Origin: Lactifluus volemus
Lineage: Eukaryota > Basidiomycota > Agaricomycetes > Russulales > Russulaceae
DNA: 31,899 nucleotides
Assembly: GCA_022376515.1 (NCBI GenBank)
Contig: WTXI01000386.1
Span: 1 to 31,899 of the forward strand
Direction of reading: 5' to 3'
Positions 1-9,257 of this stretch are shown piece after piece. The position numbers and the translations under genes are program-made. The notes beneath the pieces are model-generated. The model ran no database searches, had not been told where the DNA came from, and saw only the letters and a list, made by a program, of their open reading frames with translations. The stretch's first letter is position 1. Every line of letters starts with the position of its first letter.

Positions 1-1500
1 GTGTTTGGGTTGGCCCCTACTTGTTTGAGCATGCTGGTGAGGAGCCCTAGGTCTAGTCCCCTCTTGTACATTCTGATGGTGCCGTTGCTGTCAGCGTCCC
101 ATCCTGCCTTCTTCTGAGACGATTGAATTCGGCTGTATACTGGGCCAAGTTTCCTTTCTTCATCTCCAAGTGTTCTAGCCTTGTGATCGCATCGTCTTCT
201 TCATTGGTGTCTTTGAAGGCGTCGTCTAGGGCATCCTCAAAGTTGGTCCACAGGATTTCTGCATTTCTCCATGCTGGACTACTTCCTGCTCGATGGTGTC
301 CAGGTAATCTTGTACCCATGCCGACACCAGCGGTCCTTTGACCATCCTAGCATTGTCATGACGCGATTATAGGGGACTAGCATATCGTCGTGGTTTCGGT
401 TGATGGCTTTATACATGCGCCACTCGGTTTTGAAGACGTCGTAAAGGCCCTTCTCTCCTTGAATGGCGTGGGTGGTATCCCTTTAGCCCGTTTCTGGGAG
501 GAGCAACTGGTTGAGCCCGCGGCTGCAGCTGCGGCGCCTCCGCCCCCACCGCCTCCGCCTCCACCGCCCACCGCCTCCACCGCCGCCTCCGCCACCACCA
601 CCCCCGCCACTCTGGCTTGGTCCTGCCATTGTCGTGGTTTGGGTTGGCTGTGTCAAAGTTGCCGAGCGGGTGAACATGGGGGTTGGCGAGTGATGCTAAG
701 GGCACTCATGGCGCGGTCTATGGGGGTGACTGGGTGATCAACGTGGTTCTTCATTTTCTTGTGTAGGCGGGGTTCTCTGGTTTGGCTGTCGTCAGAGGAG
801 GAGTTTGCTCCTGCTGAATCTTGTCGGGGGATGTTGTCCCGTCTTCGTCTCGCTCTCTTCGCTGGCTTCTGACGGCTGCAGGGAAGGGGGGAGCGCTAGT
901 TCATTGAGGATGTAGTCGTATTTGGTGAACTTCATGGTGGGATCGGTCCAGTACTCGCTGTTTGACCAGTAAATGTTGTACCACCGATTGTTGATAAATT
1001 CGCAGGGGGATCTGTACTTGGTTCTGACCCTGCTTCTTCGTGATAGGAGTGATAGGTTGTCGGTTTCTGGTATAATTGGTGCGTTTGTCTTCTGTCTCTA
1101 AGAACCTGATGCTCCTTTCTGTTCGATGGTTAGGTCGTCGTCCTCTCTGGGAATGACTCTAGTTCCTAGGTCGTCTTCGTTTGTATCCCAGACAACGATT
1201 AAAGACCCGTCGTTATTCCTGTCCAGCCTTGCGCGTGAAAGGCGATATGATCCCCGGTAGTAGAGGATCAACGTGTTTCCTTGTTCAGATTGGAACAACT
1301 CTGTTCCTGCACCCAAGATTGTTTCTAGGTGCCCAATGGTGCGTACAGGAAATGCTGACTTCTTTCCAGCACCTTTGCTCCGATCTTCGTTTGGCGTTAT
1401 ACTGTTTCTGTATTGCCTCGTTCTTGTTCAAGTGTGCGTCAATCAACAATTCTTTGATTCGCAGGTAGATTGGTTGTTGTAGATAGTCCCAAGTGGACAT
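1..1500 (-). pseudogene. Ty3-type retrotransposon gag, frameshifted and running off the left edge
   Basis: The minus strand encodes the capsid precursor of an LTR retrotransposon. The likely start is the ATG at 1500-1498 (MSTWDYLQQPIYLRIKELL), only 11 nt downstream of the primer-binding site. A glycine-rich hinge follows around 540-640, read on the plus strand as poly-proline. The retrotransposon gag core is at 53-319, with WTNFEDALDDAFKDTN, an A-x-L-x-x-L helix and YTAEFNRL, and a YKRGL-type segment continues to the edge. The reading frame changes several times (for example near 250-300 and 450-480), so no single ORF covers the protein. The rest of the element (protease, RT, integrase, 3' LTR) would lie left of the window. 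The family call rests on the gag core motif and the adjoining LTR. Confidence 0.75.
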
Positions 1501-1511
1501 CTACTGGTAGG

Positions 1512-1523
1512 AGCTTCGGCTTT
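1512..1523 (-). other. Candidate self-priming primer-binding site
   Basis: These 12 bases abut the inner edge of the LTR. On the minus strand they read AAAGCCGAAGCT, exactly complementary to AGCTTCGGCTTT at 1764-1753 inside the LTR, which is where the transcript is predicted to start. No TGG start typical of a tRNA-primed site is visible. This fits Tf1/sushi-type self-priming, in which the 5' end of the mRNA folds back as primer. Confidence 0.65.
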
Positions 1524-1790
1524 TGTTACGGCTCGACTAGGGCCGGGTCCCAACTAGGGTTCTGGTTGTTCTGGTCTCTCCTAAGACCTGGGCTCAGGGA
1601 CACTCCAAGTGTCGACGCGCTGAGCCCTGTGGTGTTGTAGCACAACCACCAAGCTTCGATACCCTACTAGGGCGTATAGGAGGGTAAGAGAAGAGAGGGA
1701 AGAGGAGAGGAGAAGTTCTGTCTTTCTGGAGAGGGAAACAAGTCGATTGGTTAAAGCCGAAGCTGGGGTACAAGCTACCAGCTGAGGCCT

Positions 1791-1797
1791 ACTTATA
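1791..1797 (-). promoter_or_regulatory. TATA box of the LTR promoter
   Basis: TATAAGT on the minus strand lies about 33 nt upstream of position 1764, the predicted first base of the element's RNA. The placement is independent of the primer-binding-site argument and agrees with it. Confidence 0.5.
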
Positions 1798-1828
1798 CAG
1801 TTTATGCTAATTGTTCTACCAAACTAGG

Positions 1829-1947
1829 GTGGACAATAAGCATGAGTCAAGAACAATAAGAACGCGAACAATAGAGACTCGGACAATAACACTGGACAAA
1901 ACGGGACAGACAATAGGAGTCAGAACAATAGAATCAGTCAGCACAAT
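1829..1947. repeat. ACAATA motif cluster in LTR U3
   Basis: Seven copies of (G/C)ACAATA or AACAATA, plus one degenerate ACAAAA copy, occur at irregular 10-25 nt spacing. The cluster lies upstream of the TATA box in the direction of transcription, so it could be an enhancer-like array. That role is inferred. Confidence 0.55.
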
Positions 1948-2029
1948 AAGAGCCATGTGGAAGGACGTCATCAGGATGAGTAAGCGTGTTAGGAAGCATA
2001 AGGTCCAACTTGTCCTGCATTCCGTAACA

Positions 2030-2374
2030 CCCTGACCACTTCCCCTTTGGGTCCCATCAACTTGACCTCGTGGACGAATGGCCGTGCCGCTTCCTGGTCA
2101 CTCACAACCGTGTACAAGTCGATCAAGTTGCATTCTCGCTCACTACGTGCAGGTTCTGCGTCCGCCTCCAGTTCCTGTCCCCTTTCCTCCCTTCCTTCCT
2201 CTTGTATCTCCGCTTGTGTTGTTGGCGCTTCTGTTACGTCTGGGGTCGTCTGCTTGCCTTCTATGCAGCCAACCCTCCACCATTCCCTGGTCTCCGTGCT
2301 GTCCTTCTCCGTCCCATCCCTGGTACGTCTCCGTCTCAGTGTCTACCAGGTACACCTGTGTTCCTTGGGCTCTG
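2030..2374 (-). pseudogene. Ty3-type pol fragment (protease N-terminal region), cut by the LTR
   Basis: Reading the minus strand downward gives an open segment from about 2200. It contains LIDLYTVVSDQEAARPFVHE followed by VKLMGPKGEVVRV, the stretch just before the aspartic protease active site in basidiomycete Ty3 elements. The frame runs straight into the LTR at 2029, so the protease core is missing here. Upstream (2200-2370) is a charged, low-complexity linker with at least one frame break (a stop near 2235). It most likely continues the gag at 9258-10857, now separated by the inverted-repeat element at 2375-9257. Confidence 0.65.
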
Positions 2375-2400
2375 CATCAGGAAAACGTTGTTTTTGCTTA
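2375..2400 (+). repeat. Left terminal inverted repeat
   Basis: CATCAGGAAAACGT followed by a T-rich stretch and GCTTA. It pairs with 9232-9257 at 23 of 26 positions. Confidence 0.65.
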
Positions 2401-2600
2401 ATGTGCTTAAAGTGTGATTAGTGTGCTTAAATCATCATTAAGCAGGTTAAGCAAGCATTAAGAAGAACTAAGCACAAGTTAAGCAACCCTTGATTAAGCA
2501 CAGTAAGCGCACCCTATTGCTGAATTAAGCACATTTGCTGAATTAAGTGCATTCTGCTTAATTAAGCTAATTAAGCAAGATCTAAGTAACATTAAGCATC
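2395..2600. repeat. TTAAGC/GCTTAA subterminal array (left)
   Basis: About a dozen copies of TTAAGC or its complement GCTTAA, in mixed orientation, lie within about 200 bp. The same word recurs at 3630-3785 and 9144-9231. Clustered short words just inside inverted termini often act as transposase-binding sites. That role is inferred. Confidence 0.6.
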
Positions 2601-2754
2601 TTTCACATTTTTAACTAATTTGAAATTTTCATCACAATTTGAAATTTTCAATCCATTTGAAATTTTCAATCACACAATTTTTAAGGCATCAAAATTATAT
2701 ATTGGAATAAAACTACAACATGAATATCTAAGACTAGTAATCTACAGGCCTTGA

Positions 2755-3500
2755 TGCAACAGCCCTGGGGGGTGGGACTGCAGGGCCACGAGGAGGCGGT
2801 GGCGGAGGCGGAGCGCGGGAGGCGCGGGAGGAGGCGAGGGCCAAGGTAGGAGGCACGGGGCGCGGGAAGCCCAGGAAATGCCGCGGGAGGGGCAGGAGGA
2901 GGCGCGGGAGAAGGCGCGGGACGGCGGAGGGAACGGAAGTGCGCAGAAGGCGCAGGAGGGGTGGTGCAGGCAGGGGAGGCGGCGGCACAGGAGGAGGCGG
3001 AGGCAGAGGTGAAGGCGAACAAAAAAAAGGGTCAGGAAGCGTTGGGGCGAGGTAGCGTACAACATACCGGAGAGGTGGCGCAGAAGGCGCGGCGCAGGCA
3101 GCGTGCGCCGTGGACCCCTCGCAGCCCAGCCCAGTGGTTCCAGGAGGAAGCGATGCGGAGGCGAGGGCGTGGACGCGGCGCAGGCGCAGGAGGCAGAGGA
3201 TGACGCGGTGGAGGCAGAGGCAGAGGCAGAGGAAGCAGCATTGAGACGCGTTTGCGCGGGAGGAAAAAAAGGGGGGGGGGAATGCGGTGGCAAAGAGAAC
3301 GCGGGGACGCTGAGGCTTGTGGCAGCGCAAGGCGGCGAGTGGTGGCGACAGAGGCCACGGAGACGGCAAGGAGAGAGGACAAGACGTGTGGCAGCGCCAG
3401 ACGGTGAGCCAGCCGTGGTGACAACAGTGGAGTCCTCAACACGGGGGCGACGACGACAGAGGGGAGGGAGGGAGAGACAGAAGACTTGGCACGAAAACGC
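2755..3500. repeat. GC-rich GAGGCG-type low-complexity core
   Basis: About 750 bp of purine-rich, GC-rich, imperfectly repeated GAGGCG/GCGGGAGG words sits between AT-rich arms. Long ORFs exist on both strands (for example minus 3581-2742), but they translate to biased Ala/Pro/Ser/Arg strings and no conserved domain, so I do not call a gene. The jump in base composition at both borders is abrupt. Confidence 0.55.
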
Positions 3501-3785
3501 ACGGAAATCAACATCGTGCAAATAAGGACAAACAAAGATGCACGTGGTTGGTGCACGGGAACGACTTAGTGAAATTTTCATGACTTTTGCATATTTTTCG
3601 GACTTTAATTAAATTACATAAAATACTTCAATTTGCTTAGCATGATTAAAAGCCTCTTAAATTCTCTAGTTTGCTTAAACTACTGGTTTACTTAGTGTGA
3701 TTAAAGTTTGCTTAATTTTCATTATTGGTCATATAAAATTTGCTTAGTTGTGCTGAGTGTGGATTAATGTGATTAATGTGCTTAA

Positions 3786-4194
3786 TCGACTTTAAACTTG
3801 TTTACATAAGTCTAATTGGCCCACCTACGATGGGTGACTGCTCTGCCTCATCCTATGTGTCGCACACTTTCACTTTTTCACCTCACTTGGTAGGTGCCTT
3901 CACCACCCCTGTTTGCTGTCTCACTCAGCAGCACCGTAGGGGCGGCCCCGCATTCTCACGGAGTCCGCGGTCTTCAGATAGGAGTCAAGGTCCAGGCGGT
4001 GGTGGGAGCCACGGAAGCCTAGAACTTGTCGGATCCTCCTCTCTGATAAGGTGCGGGTTGACCTTCACTTAGGGCTTTCTCCTTGTCCCAACTCGCACCT
4101 CATCAGGTCAGTTTACTTCGTGACCTCCTTCTTTTCTGTTCTTTTAATTTTGCTGTTCATCTTTAGCAGTCACCCACTCCTCATTTTTCACTTA
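3786..4194 (+). repeat. Ngaro split repeat A1
   Basis: It begins TCGACTTTAAACTTG and ends CATTTTTCACTTA. It matches A2 (8491-8895) along its full length with about 5 substitutions and 6 single-base indels, five of the indels in homopolymers. Confidence 0.9.
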
Positions 4195-4229
4195 ATACTT
4201 GTCTTCGACCATCTCTCGAATCATTTCAC

Positions 4230-5461
4230 ATGCCGGAGAATGAAGCAGAATCGTCACAGACACAAGAATTGCAGTCGAGCCATCCACAAAATCCCTTCGC
4301 TTCTGCTCAGAATGTCGGACCCCCTTCCGCTCTCCTGTCGCAACAGCCTACCTCTGTGCATGCGATGACATCGTCGCTGACTTTCGTCGAGACAGAATCT
4401 CGAGAGACGATGCAGTCGTTTCCCTCTTGCGGAGAGTGGACGAGGAGCGCGACCGCGGAGGTTTTACCAACCATGAGCATGTCTACTGCTCCATCGCTTT
4501 GTACTTCGACGCCCTCCAGAATGCAGACAACGAGAATGTCGAGGCCGCAGGGGAAGGTGACAGACAGCGGCCTTTTGACTCGTTCTGCAACGATGACTTC
4601 GACCAACCCCGTGAGCATCGGGGATCACGACGGAAGCGACGGCGCGACGAGGATGATTCCTCTGACAACGACGCAGACAGGATTGATCTCTCCCTCATTC
4701 CTTCGTTAAATCACGGCCGTCCGGTATCGTTGATGAATGGAACTGAACAGCACAGTTGCAAGAGAATTATGGACGCGACCCAAAGCTCGTCAAAAAGAAG
4801 GTGCTTGCGAGTCACGAGCGGCCGCACTTCCCGACTTCACTTTGGGGGGACGTCATCGTGAACACGTACATCGATCTCAACAGACTCTTCGACTTCCACT
4901 TCACCACAGACGGACCGTCAAAACGATCGGTCCAACATCTCGGAGACATTGACATCGTCACCAACAATACCCGTGCAACAAGAGAAATCCGTTCCGCTGG
5001 GGATTGGAGGTGCGCTTGGGATCGCTACCAGAGGCGGTCGTCTTTCTCTACCCGCATCGAGCGAAGGAACTCACCGCCTACGCCAAACACATCGTTGAAA
5101 CATTCATCGCCGTCGGGCCCTTGGCCGACCGCGTTATCGAATACGATAAACGAGTCCGGTCGCGTGTTGCAGAAAGTGTCGGGCTCCTCTTGTCCAACAC
5201 CGCTGCATTCCATTCCGACTACACTCAATTCATCAACTGCCCTTCGCTACTAAAGACATCACCAGATCACAGCCATCCGCCAAATCCCCACGAGGGCGGG
5301 GATCGGAAGCTTGCAAGCGGTTCAATCTCGGGTCATGTCCCGACGGTGCGAAGTGCCGATTTCAACATGTCTGCTTGCGTTGCAACAGACGAGGACATTC
5401 GAGCCTCACGTGTCAATCACCTCCCGGTGACAAATCACAAGGAGCGACCCAATCCAAATGA
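4230..5461 (+). pseudogene. Ngaro gag-like protein with CCCH and CCHC zinc fingers
   Basis: This is the probable nucleic-acid-binding structural protein of the Ngaro element. A plausible start is the ATG at 4230 (MPENEAESSQ), 35 nt after A1. Recognisable blocks are RRVDEERDRGGF (from 4430), an acidic and basic stretch (4600-4690), LVKKKVLASHERPHFPTSLW (from 4784), WRCAWDRYQ then EAVVFLYPHRAKEL (5005-5080), and the C-terminus. There FNLGSCPDGAKCRFQH is a CCCH-like finger and CLRCNRRGHSSLTC is a perfect C-x2-C-x4-H-x4-C knuckle (about 5318-5400). The blocks lie in three frames, with shifts near 4440, 4770, 5030 and 5250, so no intact protein is encoded as read. The stop is at 5459-5461. Confidence 0.75.
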
Positions 5462-7235
5462 TTATCCATGTTTCACACGCGGATTTGTGTGGGAGGCCTC
5501 GTCCAAATCTCATTATCTGACGCCGTCGAGTACTGCTACCAAATTTGCTCTGCCGCTCCCATCGCCACCGTTTTCTATACTTACTGACCCCGCGACCATT
5601 TTCACTCTTACTCACTTTTCTCATCTCTTTCGAGTTGTTACTCCTATTAACATTGATCTCTTTTCTTCGCTACTTTCTTCACATCCTAATCGCCCTTTCG
5701 TTGATTCGGTTATCCGAGGACTTCGGGACGGTTTTTGGCCCCTGCCGATGACGATGCCTCTCTTTATGCGTTCTCACGAGATTTTCCGCAGCACCCGCTC
5801 TCTCTGCCTTCGCTGCGTTTGCTCGTGATCAATGTGACGAAGAAGAGCGTCTTGGGCGGTTTTCCTGTCCGTTTGCGAGCGCAGACCAGCCTCCTCTTTG
5901 CCCGGGATGATCAGCGTCCCTGTCCACAACAGTCCCGAAAAAGTCTGGCAAGCTTCGTCTTGTCGTCGATCACTCTGCCGGAGATTTTTCTCCTAACTCT
6001 CACACGCTCGCGATGACGTTCACAATGACCTCGATACCGTTCAACATCTTGGGCAGAATTTACTTCACTTTCATCTTCTTCACGGTCATTCACCTGCTTG
6101 GTTTTTCAAATCGGACGTTTCTCAAGCTTATCATCGTCTACCGATGCATCCTGCATGGCAGATGCGTCAAGTCGTCACCGTAGCGGGTTCACGACGCGTT
6201 GATCGCTGCAACAATTTCGGCGGACGCGCTTCCGCGATGATCTGGTGCTCATTCATGTCCCTTGTTTTGTGGATTGCCAATTTTCGGCTATCTATTTATC
6301 CTACTCTTGCTTACATGGATGACACTTTTGGTTTTGATGCTTCGCCTACTCTAGTTTCGCTATGGTCCTTATGACCGGTTTTTCCCCATGATGCAAGCCC
6401 GACTGCTCTCATTTGGGATGCGATTGGGCTCCCCACGAGGACAGCAAACAAGAATTTGGTCGTGACCTTGTCATTACCGGATTCCTTGTTTCCCCGTCAG
6501 CGATGACCATCTCGCTAGACGACGAACGGCGTGCAGCGCTTGTCATGGCCGTTCGCGAATTTGCACTCCGTGAGCCAGGGTCAGGCCGACGGCACAAACT
6601 TCGTGAATGGCTCCACCTCCTTGGGTGGATGAGTTGGCACTTAACGTGTGTCCACTCCTTCGGCCTGCTCTTTCGTCCGGGTATGCGAAGACTGCGGGAA
6701 GATGATTCCCCACGCCCCGGTGTTCCTCAACTCTGAGGTTATCACCGACCTTGTTTGGTTTGCGGAAACTTTGACCGTTTCCCCGGTGTCCATATCTCCC
6801 GGTCGATCCATTGGGTTCCTGGGGAAGCTGATCTCCAGATCTACTGTGACGCTTCATCCTTCGGCCTTGGATTTTGGTCACCTTCTACCTACAAGGTTTT
6901 GTCCATCCACGCTCCTCCTTCTCGTCATCGCTCCCGATTGATTCCATTTTCTGGCTTGAAGCATTGTGTGTCACGTCAGCCATCAATTTCACCGCTAATT
7001 GTCGCACCCCCCACGCGGCTTGCAGTCTTTACTGATAACCTCGACACCGTCCAGATTTTCGACTCACTTCGAGCTTCAGCGACGTACAACCCGATCTTGC
7101 GTTTTTGCTGTAAACTCCTTATCCTCTCCTCTATCTCACTTCGTGTGTTCCATGTCCCGGGGAAGAAAACGTTATTGCGGACGCGCTTTCCCGTTCCTCT
7201 TTTCCATCGTCGCCCGCGATCAGCCCCGGCTTGAA
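5462..7235 (+). pseudogene. Ngaro pol: reverse transcriptase and RNase H
   Basis: The polymerase copies the element's RNA. In order, the visible blocks are TPINIDLFSSLLSSHPN and VIRGLRDGFWP (5640-5745), the KSGKLRLVVDHSAGDFSPNS fingers motif (about 5938-6000), FKSDVSQAYHRLPMHPAWQ (6105-6165), FMSLVLWIANF (6250-6285), and the catalytic YMDD box (6312-6323). GLPHEDSKQEFGRDLVITGF (6427-6485) follows. The RNase H has YCDASSFGLGFW (6842-6877), TDNLDTVQIF (7031-7060) and a final HVPG segment near 7150. The last acidic motif (IADALSR-like) is present one frame away after a G-run, consistent with a lost G. Several other single-base shifts interrupt the frame (near 5745, 6020, 6370, 6700). It belongs to the DIRS-clade RTs, not the LTR-type ones. 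Confidence 0.82.
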
Positions 7236-7312
7236 CTTTTTACCTTTGTACCCCCCGACATCACTCCCGGAGGGCCTTTGCTACCCCCACGACGCACGCT
7301 GGGGTCGGCCCC

Positions 7313-8285
7313 ATGTTGACTCTCTTGCCGTCCTCACGGCAGCCTCATCGGCTGCCGTGGACTCTTGATCATCTCGATCAGGAGTTAAACATTGCGCTTG
7401 GTTCCTCCCTTGACCCCTCTTCACATCGTGCTTACCATTCCCACCTTCAGTCTTACATTGCCTTTTGTGACATGCATGGCTTCGATTACGACCCAACTCC
7501 CCTTACCCTAGCCCGCTTTGTTGTCTACATGTCTCATCATATTCAACCCCGATCTGTCTCCACCTATCTTTCTGGCATCTGTAACCAGCTCCAAGTCGCT
7601 TTCCCCACGTTCGCATCTCCCGTCGCCATTCCCTTGTTTCTCGCACTCTCAGCGGCTGTCTTCGCCGTTTGGGTACTGCGCCTCAACGCAAATTGCCTCT
7701 CTCTGTTGATAACCTTCTCACCTTCTCCACCTCTCTTTCTTCTTCTTCCCATGATGACCTCCTTTTCCTTTCTCTCACTGTCTGTGGTTCTTTGGTCTTC
7801 ATCGACTTGGTGAACTTGTCGACTGCGACACTCCCTCTCGACGGTCTGCGCGTAAGCACATTTTGTGTGCTCCTGTCTCCCTCCTCTCCGACCGATTCTC
7901 TTATCATCTGCCTGGTCACAAGGCCAACCGATTCTTCGAAGGCAACACGGTCCTCATCACCGCTTTTCCACGTCTTCCCGTGGATCCCTTCCCGGTCTTC
8001 TGTCGGTATCTTCACAGCCGCGACTCCCGCGCTCCGTTCCACCCCTACTTGTGGCTTGACTCTTCCCTTTCCGTCCCCACCCGTGCATGGTACTTGCACC
8101 ACCTCCACTCCTTCCTCCCCCATACCTTCGGCGTCACTCCTTGCGCTCTGGGCGCCACCTTTTTTGCCTCTCAAGGCTGGTCGCGGGACCGCATTCAGGC
8201 GCTCGGCCGCTGGGCTTCCGATGCCTTCGACGCCTACATTCGGAAACACCCTGCTCTCTTACAGGCCCTTGCCCCCTCAACGTGA
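7313..8285 (+). pseudogene. Ngaro tyrosine recombinase
   Basis: This enzyme integrates the circular DNA copy and replaces the DDE integrase of LTR elements. The N-terminal SAM-like DNA-binding part is at 7380-7600 (LDPSSHRAYHSHLQSYIAFC, RFVVYMSHHIQPRSVSTYL). The catalytic part contains the first Arg in LHRLGELVDCD (7796-7830), and FASQGWSRDRIQALGRW (8164-8214). The tyrosine nucleophile is in AYIRKHP (Tyr codon 8235-8237). The HxxR motif reads as HSLRSG only in the neighbouring frame at 8135-8152, so two compensating one-base changes flank it. A further shift lies near 7670-7800. The stop at 8283-8285 is 65 nt before B1. Confidence 0.82.
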
Positions 8286-8349
8286 CACTTTCCCTTCTTT
8301 TTTCACCACCTGCCTCCCTTCCTCCTCCTCTCTATTACCTTTTCTTCTT

Positions 8350-8490
8350 ACGGTCTGTGTCACGTTCCGGCCACGTTTCCACGACTCTCGGCACCTGTAA
8401 TTTTATTGTTTCCAGGGGCTGTTCGCCTCCGTCTGGGCCTTTTCTCTCTCCGCTCAGCAAGTCTCCGCGTCAACAGGTAGGGCCAATTAG
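8350..8490 (+). repeat. Ngaro split repeat B1
   Basis: It begins ACGGTCTGTGTCACG and ends GGGCCAATTAG. It matches B2 (9001-9143) with two substitutions and two indels that I can see, one of the indels in a G-run. It joins A2 with no gap. Confidence 0.88.
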
Positions 8491-8895
8491 TCGACTTTAA
8501 ACTTGTTTACATAAGTCTAATTGGCCCACCTACGATGGGTGACTGCTCTGCCTCATCCTATGTGTCGCACACTTTCACTTTTTCACCTCGCTCGGTAGGT
8601 GCCTTCACCACCCCGTTTGCTGTCTCACTCAGCAGCACCATAGGGGCGGCCCGCGTTCTCACGGAGTCCGCGGTCTTCAGATAGGAGTCAAGGTCCAGGC
8701 GGTGGTGGAGCCACAGAAGCCTAGAACTTGTCGGATCCTCCTCTCTGATAAGGTGCGGGTTGACCTTCACTTAGGGCTTTCTCCTTGTCCCCAACTCGCA
8801 CCTCATCAGGTCAGTTTACTTCGTGACCTCCTTCTTTCTGTTCTTTTAATTTTGCTGTTCATCTTTAGCAGTCACCCACTCCTCATTTTCACTTA
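8491..8895 (+). repeat. Ngaro split repeat A2
   Basis: Direct copy of A1, lying between B1 and a spacer of about 105 bp before B2. Confidence 0.9.
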
Positions 8896-9000
8896 CCCAC
8901 CATCCCCGTTTCCCCGTCTTCCTTTCTTTGTGTCTCTTCTCGTTTGCGCTCCGCGTTTCCTTCTTATGTAACACTACGTGCCTCCCCTGTATTACTCTCT

Positions 9001-9143
9001 ACGGTCTGTGTCACGTTCCGGCCACGTTTCCACAACTCTCGGCCACCTGTAATTTTATTGTTTCCAGGGGGCTGTTCGCCTCCGTCCGGGCCTTTTCTCT
9101 CTCCGCTCAGCAAGTCTCCGCGTCAACAGGTAGGGCCAATTAG
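9001..9143 (+). repeat. Ngaro split repeat B2 and right end of the element
   Basis: Direct copy of B1. It ends CCAATTAG at 9143, after which the TTAAGC-rich host element resumes with TGTGCTTAAACC. Confidence 0.88.
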
Positions 9144-9231
9144 TGTGCTTAAACCAAAAAAACAGAAATTTTTTATTAAGCAGAAGACCGTAATTAAGAC
9201 CATTAAGCAAAGTAAGCACCATTAATTAGCA

Positions 9232-9257
9232 TAAGCAAATATGACGTTTTCCTGATG
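9232..9257 (-). repeat. Right terminal inverted repeat
   Basis: Inverse of 2375-2400 at 23 of 26 positions. The minus-strand gag frame runs into it (SQSNTSGKRH), showing where the element entered the retrotransposon. Confidence 0.6.

Larger units (their letters stand above)
1524..2029 (-). mobile_element. 5' LTR of the left Ty3-type element
   Basis: The 506-bp segment begins TGTTACGG and ends CCGTAACA, the inverted TG...CA termini of an LTR. It sits directly upstream of the minus-strand gag and its primer-binding site, so it is the 5' LTR. A TATA-like box (TATAAGT on the minus strand, 1797-1791) lies about 33 nt before the inferred RNA start at 1764. A cluster of ACAATA motifs lies in the upstream U3 part. 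At its outer edge the LTR interrupts the protease reading frame of another retrotransposon, so it marks a nested insertion. The matching 3' LTR and target-site copy would be outside the window. Confidence 0.8.
3786..9143 (+). mobile_element. Ngaro-type (DIRS group) tyrosine-recombinase retrotransposon
   Basis: This 5358-bp element has the split direct repeat layout of Ngaro and PAT elements: A1 (3786-4194), coding region, B1 (8350-8490), A2 (8491-8895), B2 (9001-9143). B1 joins A2 directly, as expected when a circular intermediate is made by a tyrosine recombinase. The coding order is gag with zinc fingers, RT, RNase H, then tyrosine recombinase, all on the plus strand. No LTR, integrase or protease is seen. 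The left flank ends ...TGTGCTTAA and the right flank starts TGTGCTTAAACC, both within the TTAAGC-rich element, with no clear target duplication, as is known for this group. The reading frames are broken many times by one-base indels. Confidence 0.88.
2375..9257. mobile_element. Inverted-repeat DNA element (non-autonomous) carrying a nested Ngaro
   Basis: The ends form 26-nt inverted repeats, 23 of 26 identical, at 2375-2400 and 9232-9257 (CATCAGGAAAACGT...TTTGCTTA). Inside both ends lie dense TTAAGC/GCTTAA motifs. The original element would be about 1.5 kb (2375-3785 plus 9144-9257) and encodes no visible transposase. It splits a minus-strand Ty3 gag-pol. No convincing target-site duplication is visible, so the superfamily cannot be assigned. 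A MITE-like or deleted derivative of a larger DNA transposon is the best reading. Confidence 0.55.

Noticed and set aside
390..737. Poly-proline ORF on the plus strand
   Set aside because: It is the antisense shadow of the glycine-rich hinge of the minus-strand gag.
2390..2600. TTAAGC array considered as a CRISPR array
   Set aside because: The words are six bases, in both orientations, with irregular spacing, in eukaryotic DNA.
2742..3581. Long minus-strand ORF (279 codons) in the GC-rich core
   Set aside because: Composition-driven: Ala/Pro/Ser/Arg strings, equally long frames on the other strand, and no motif.
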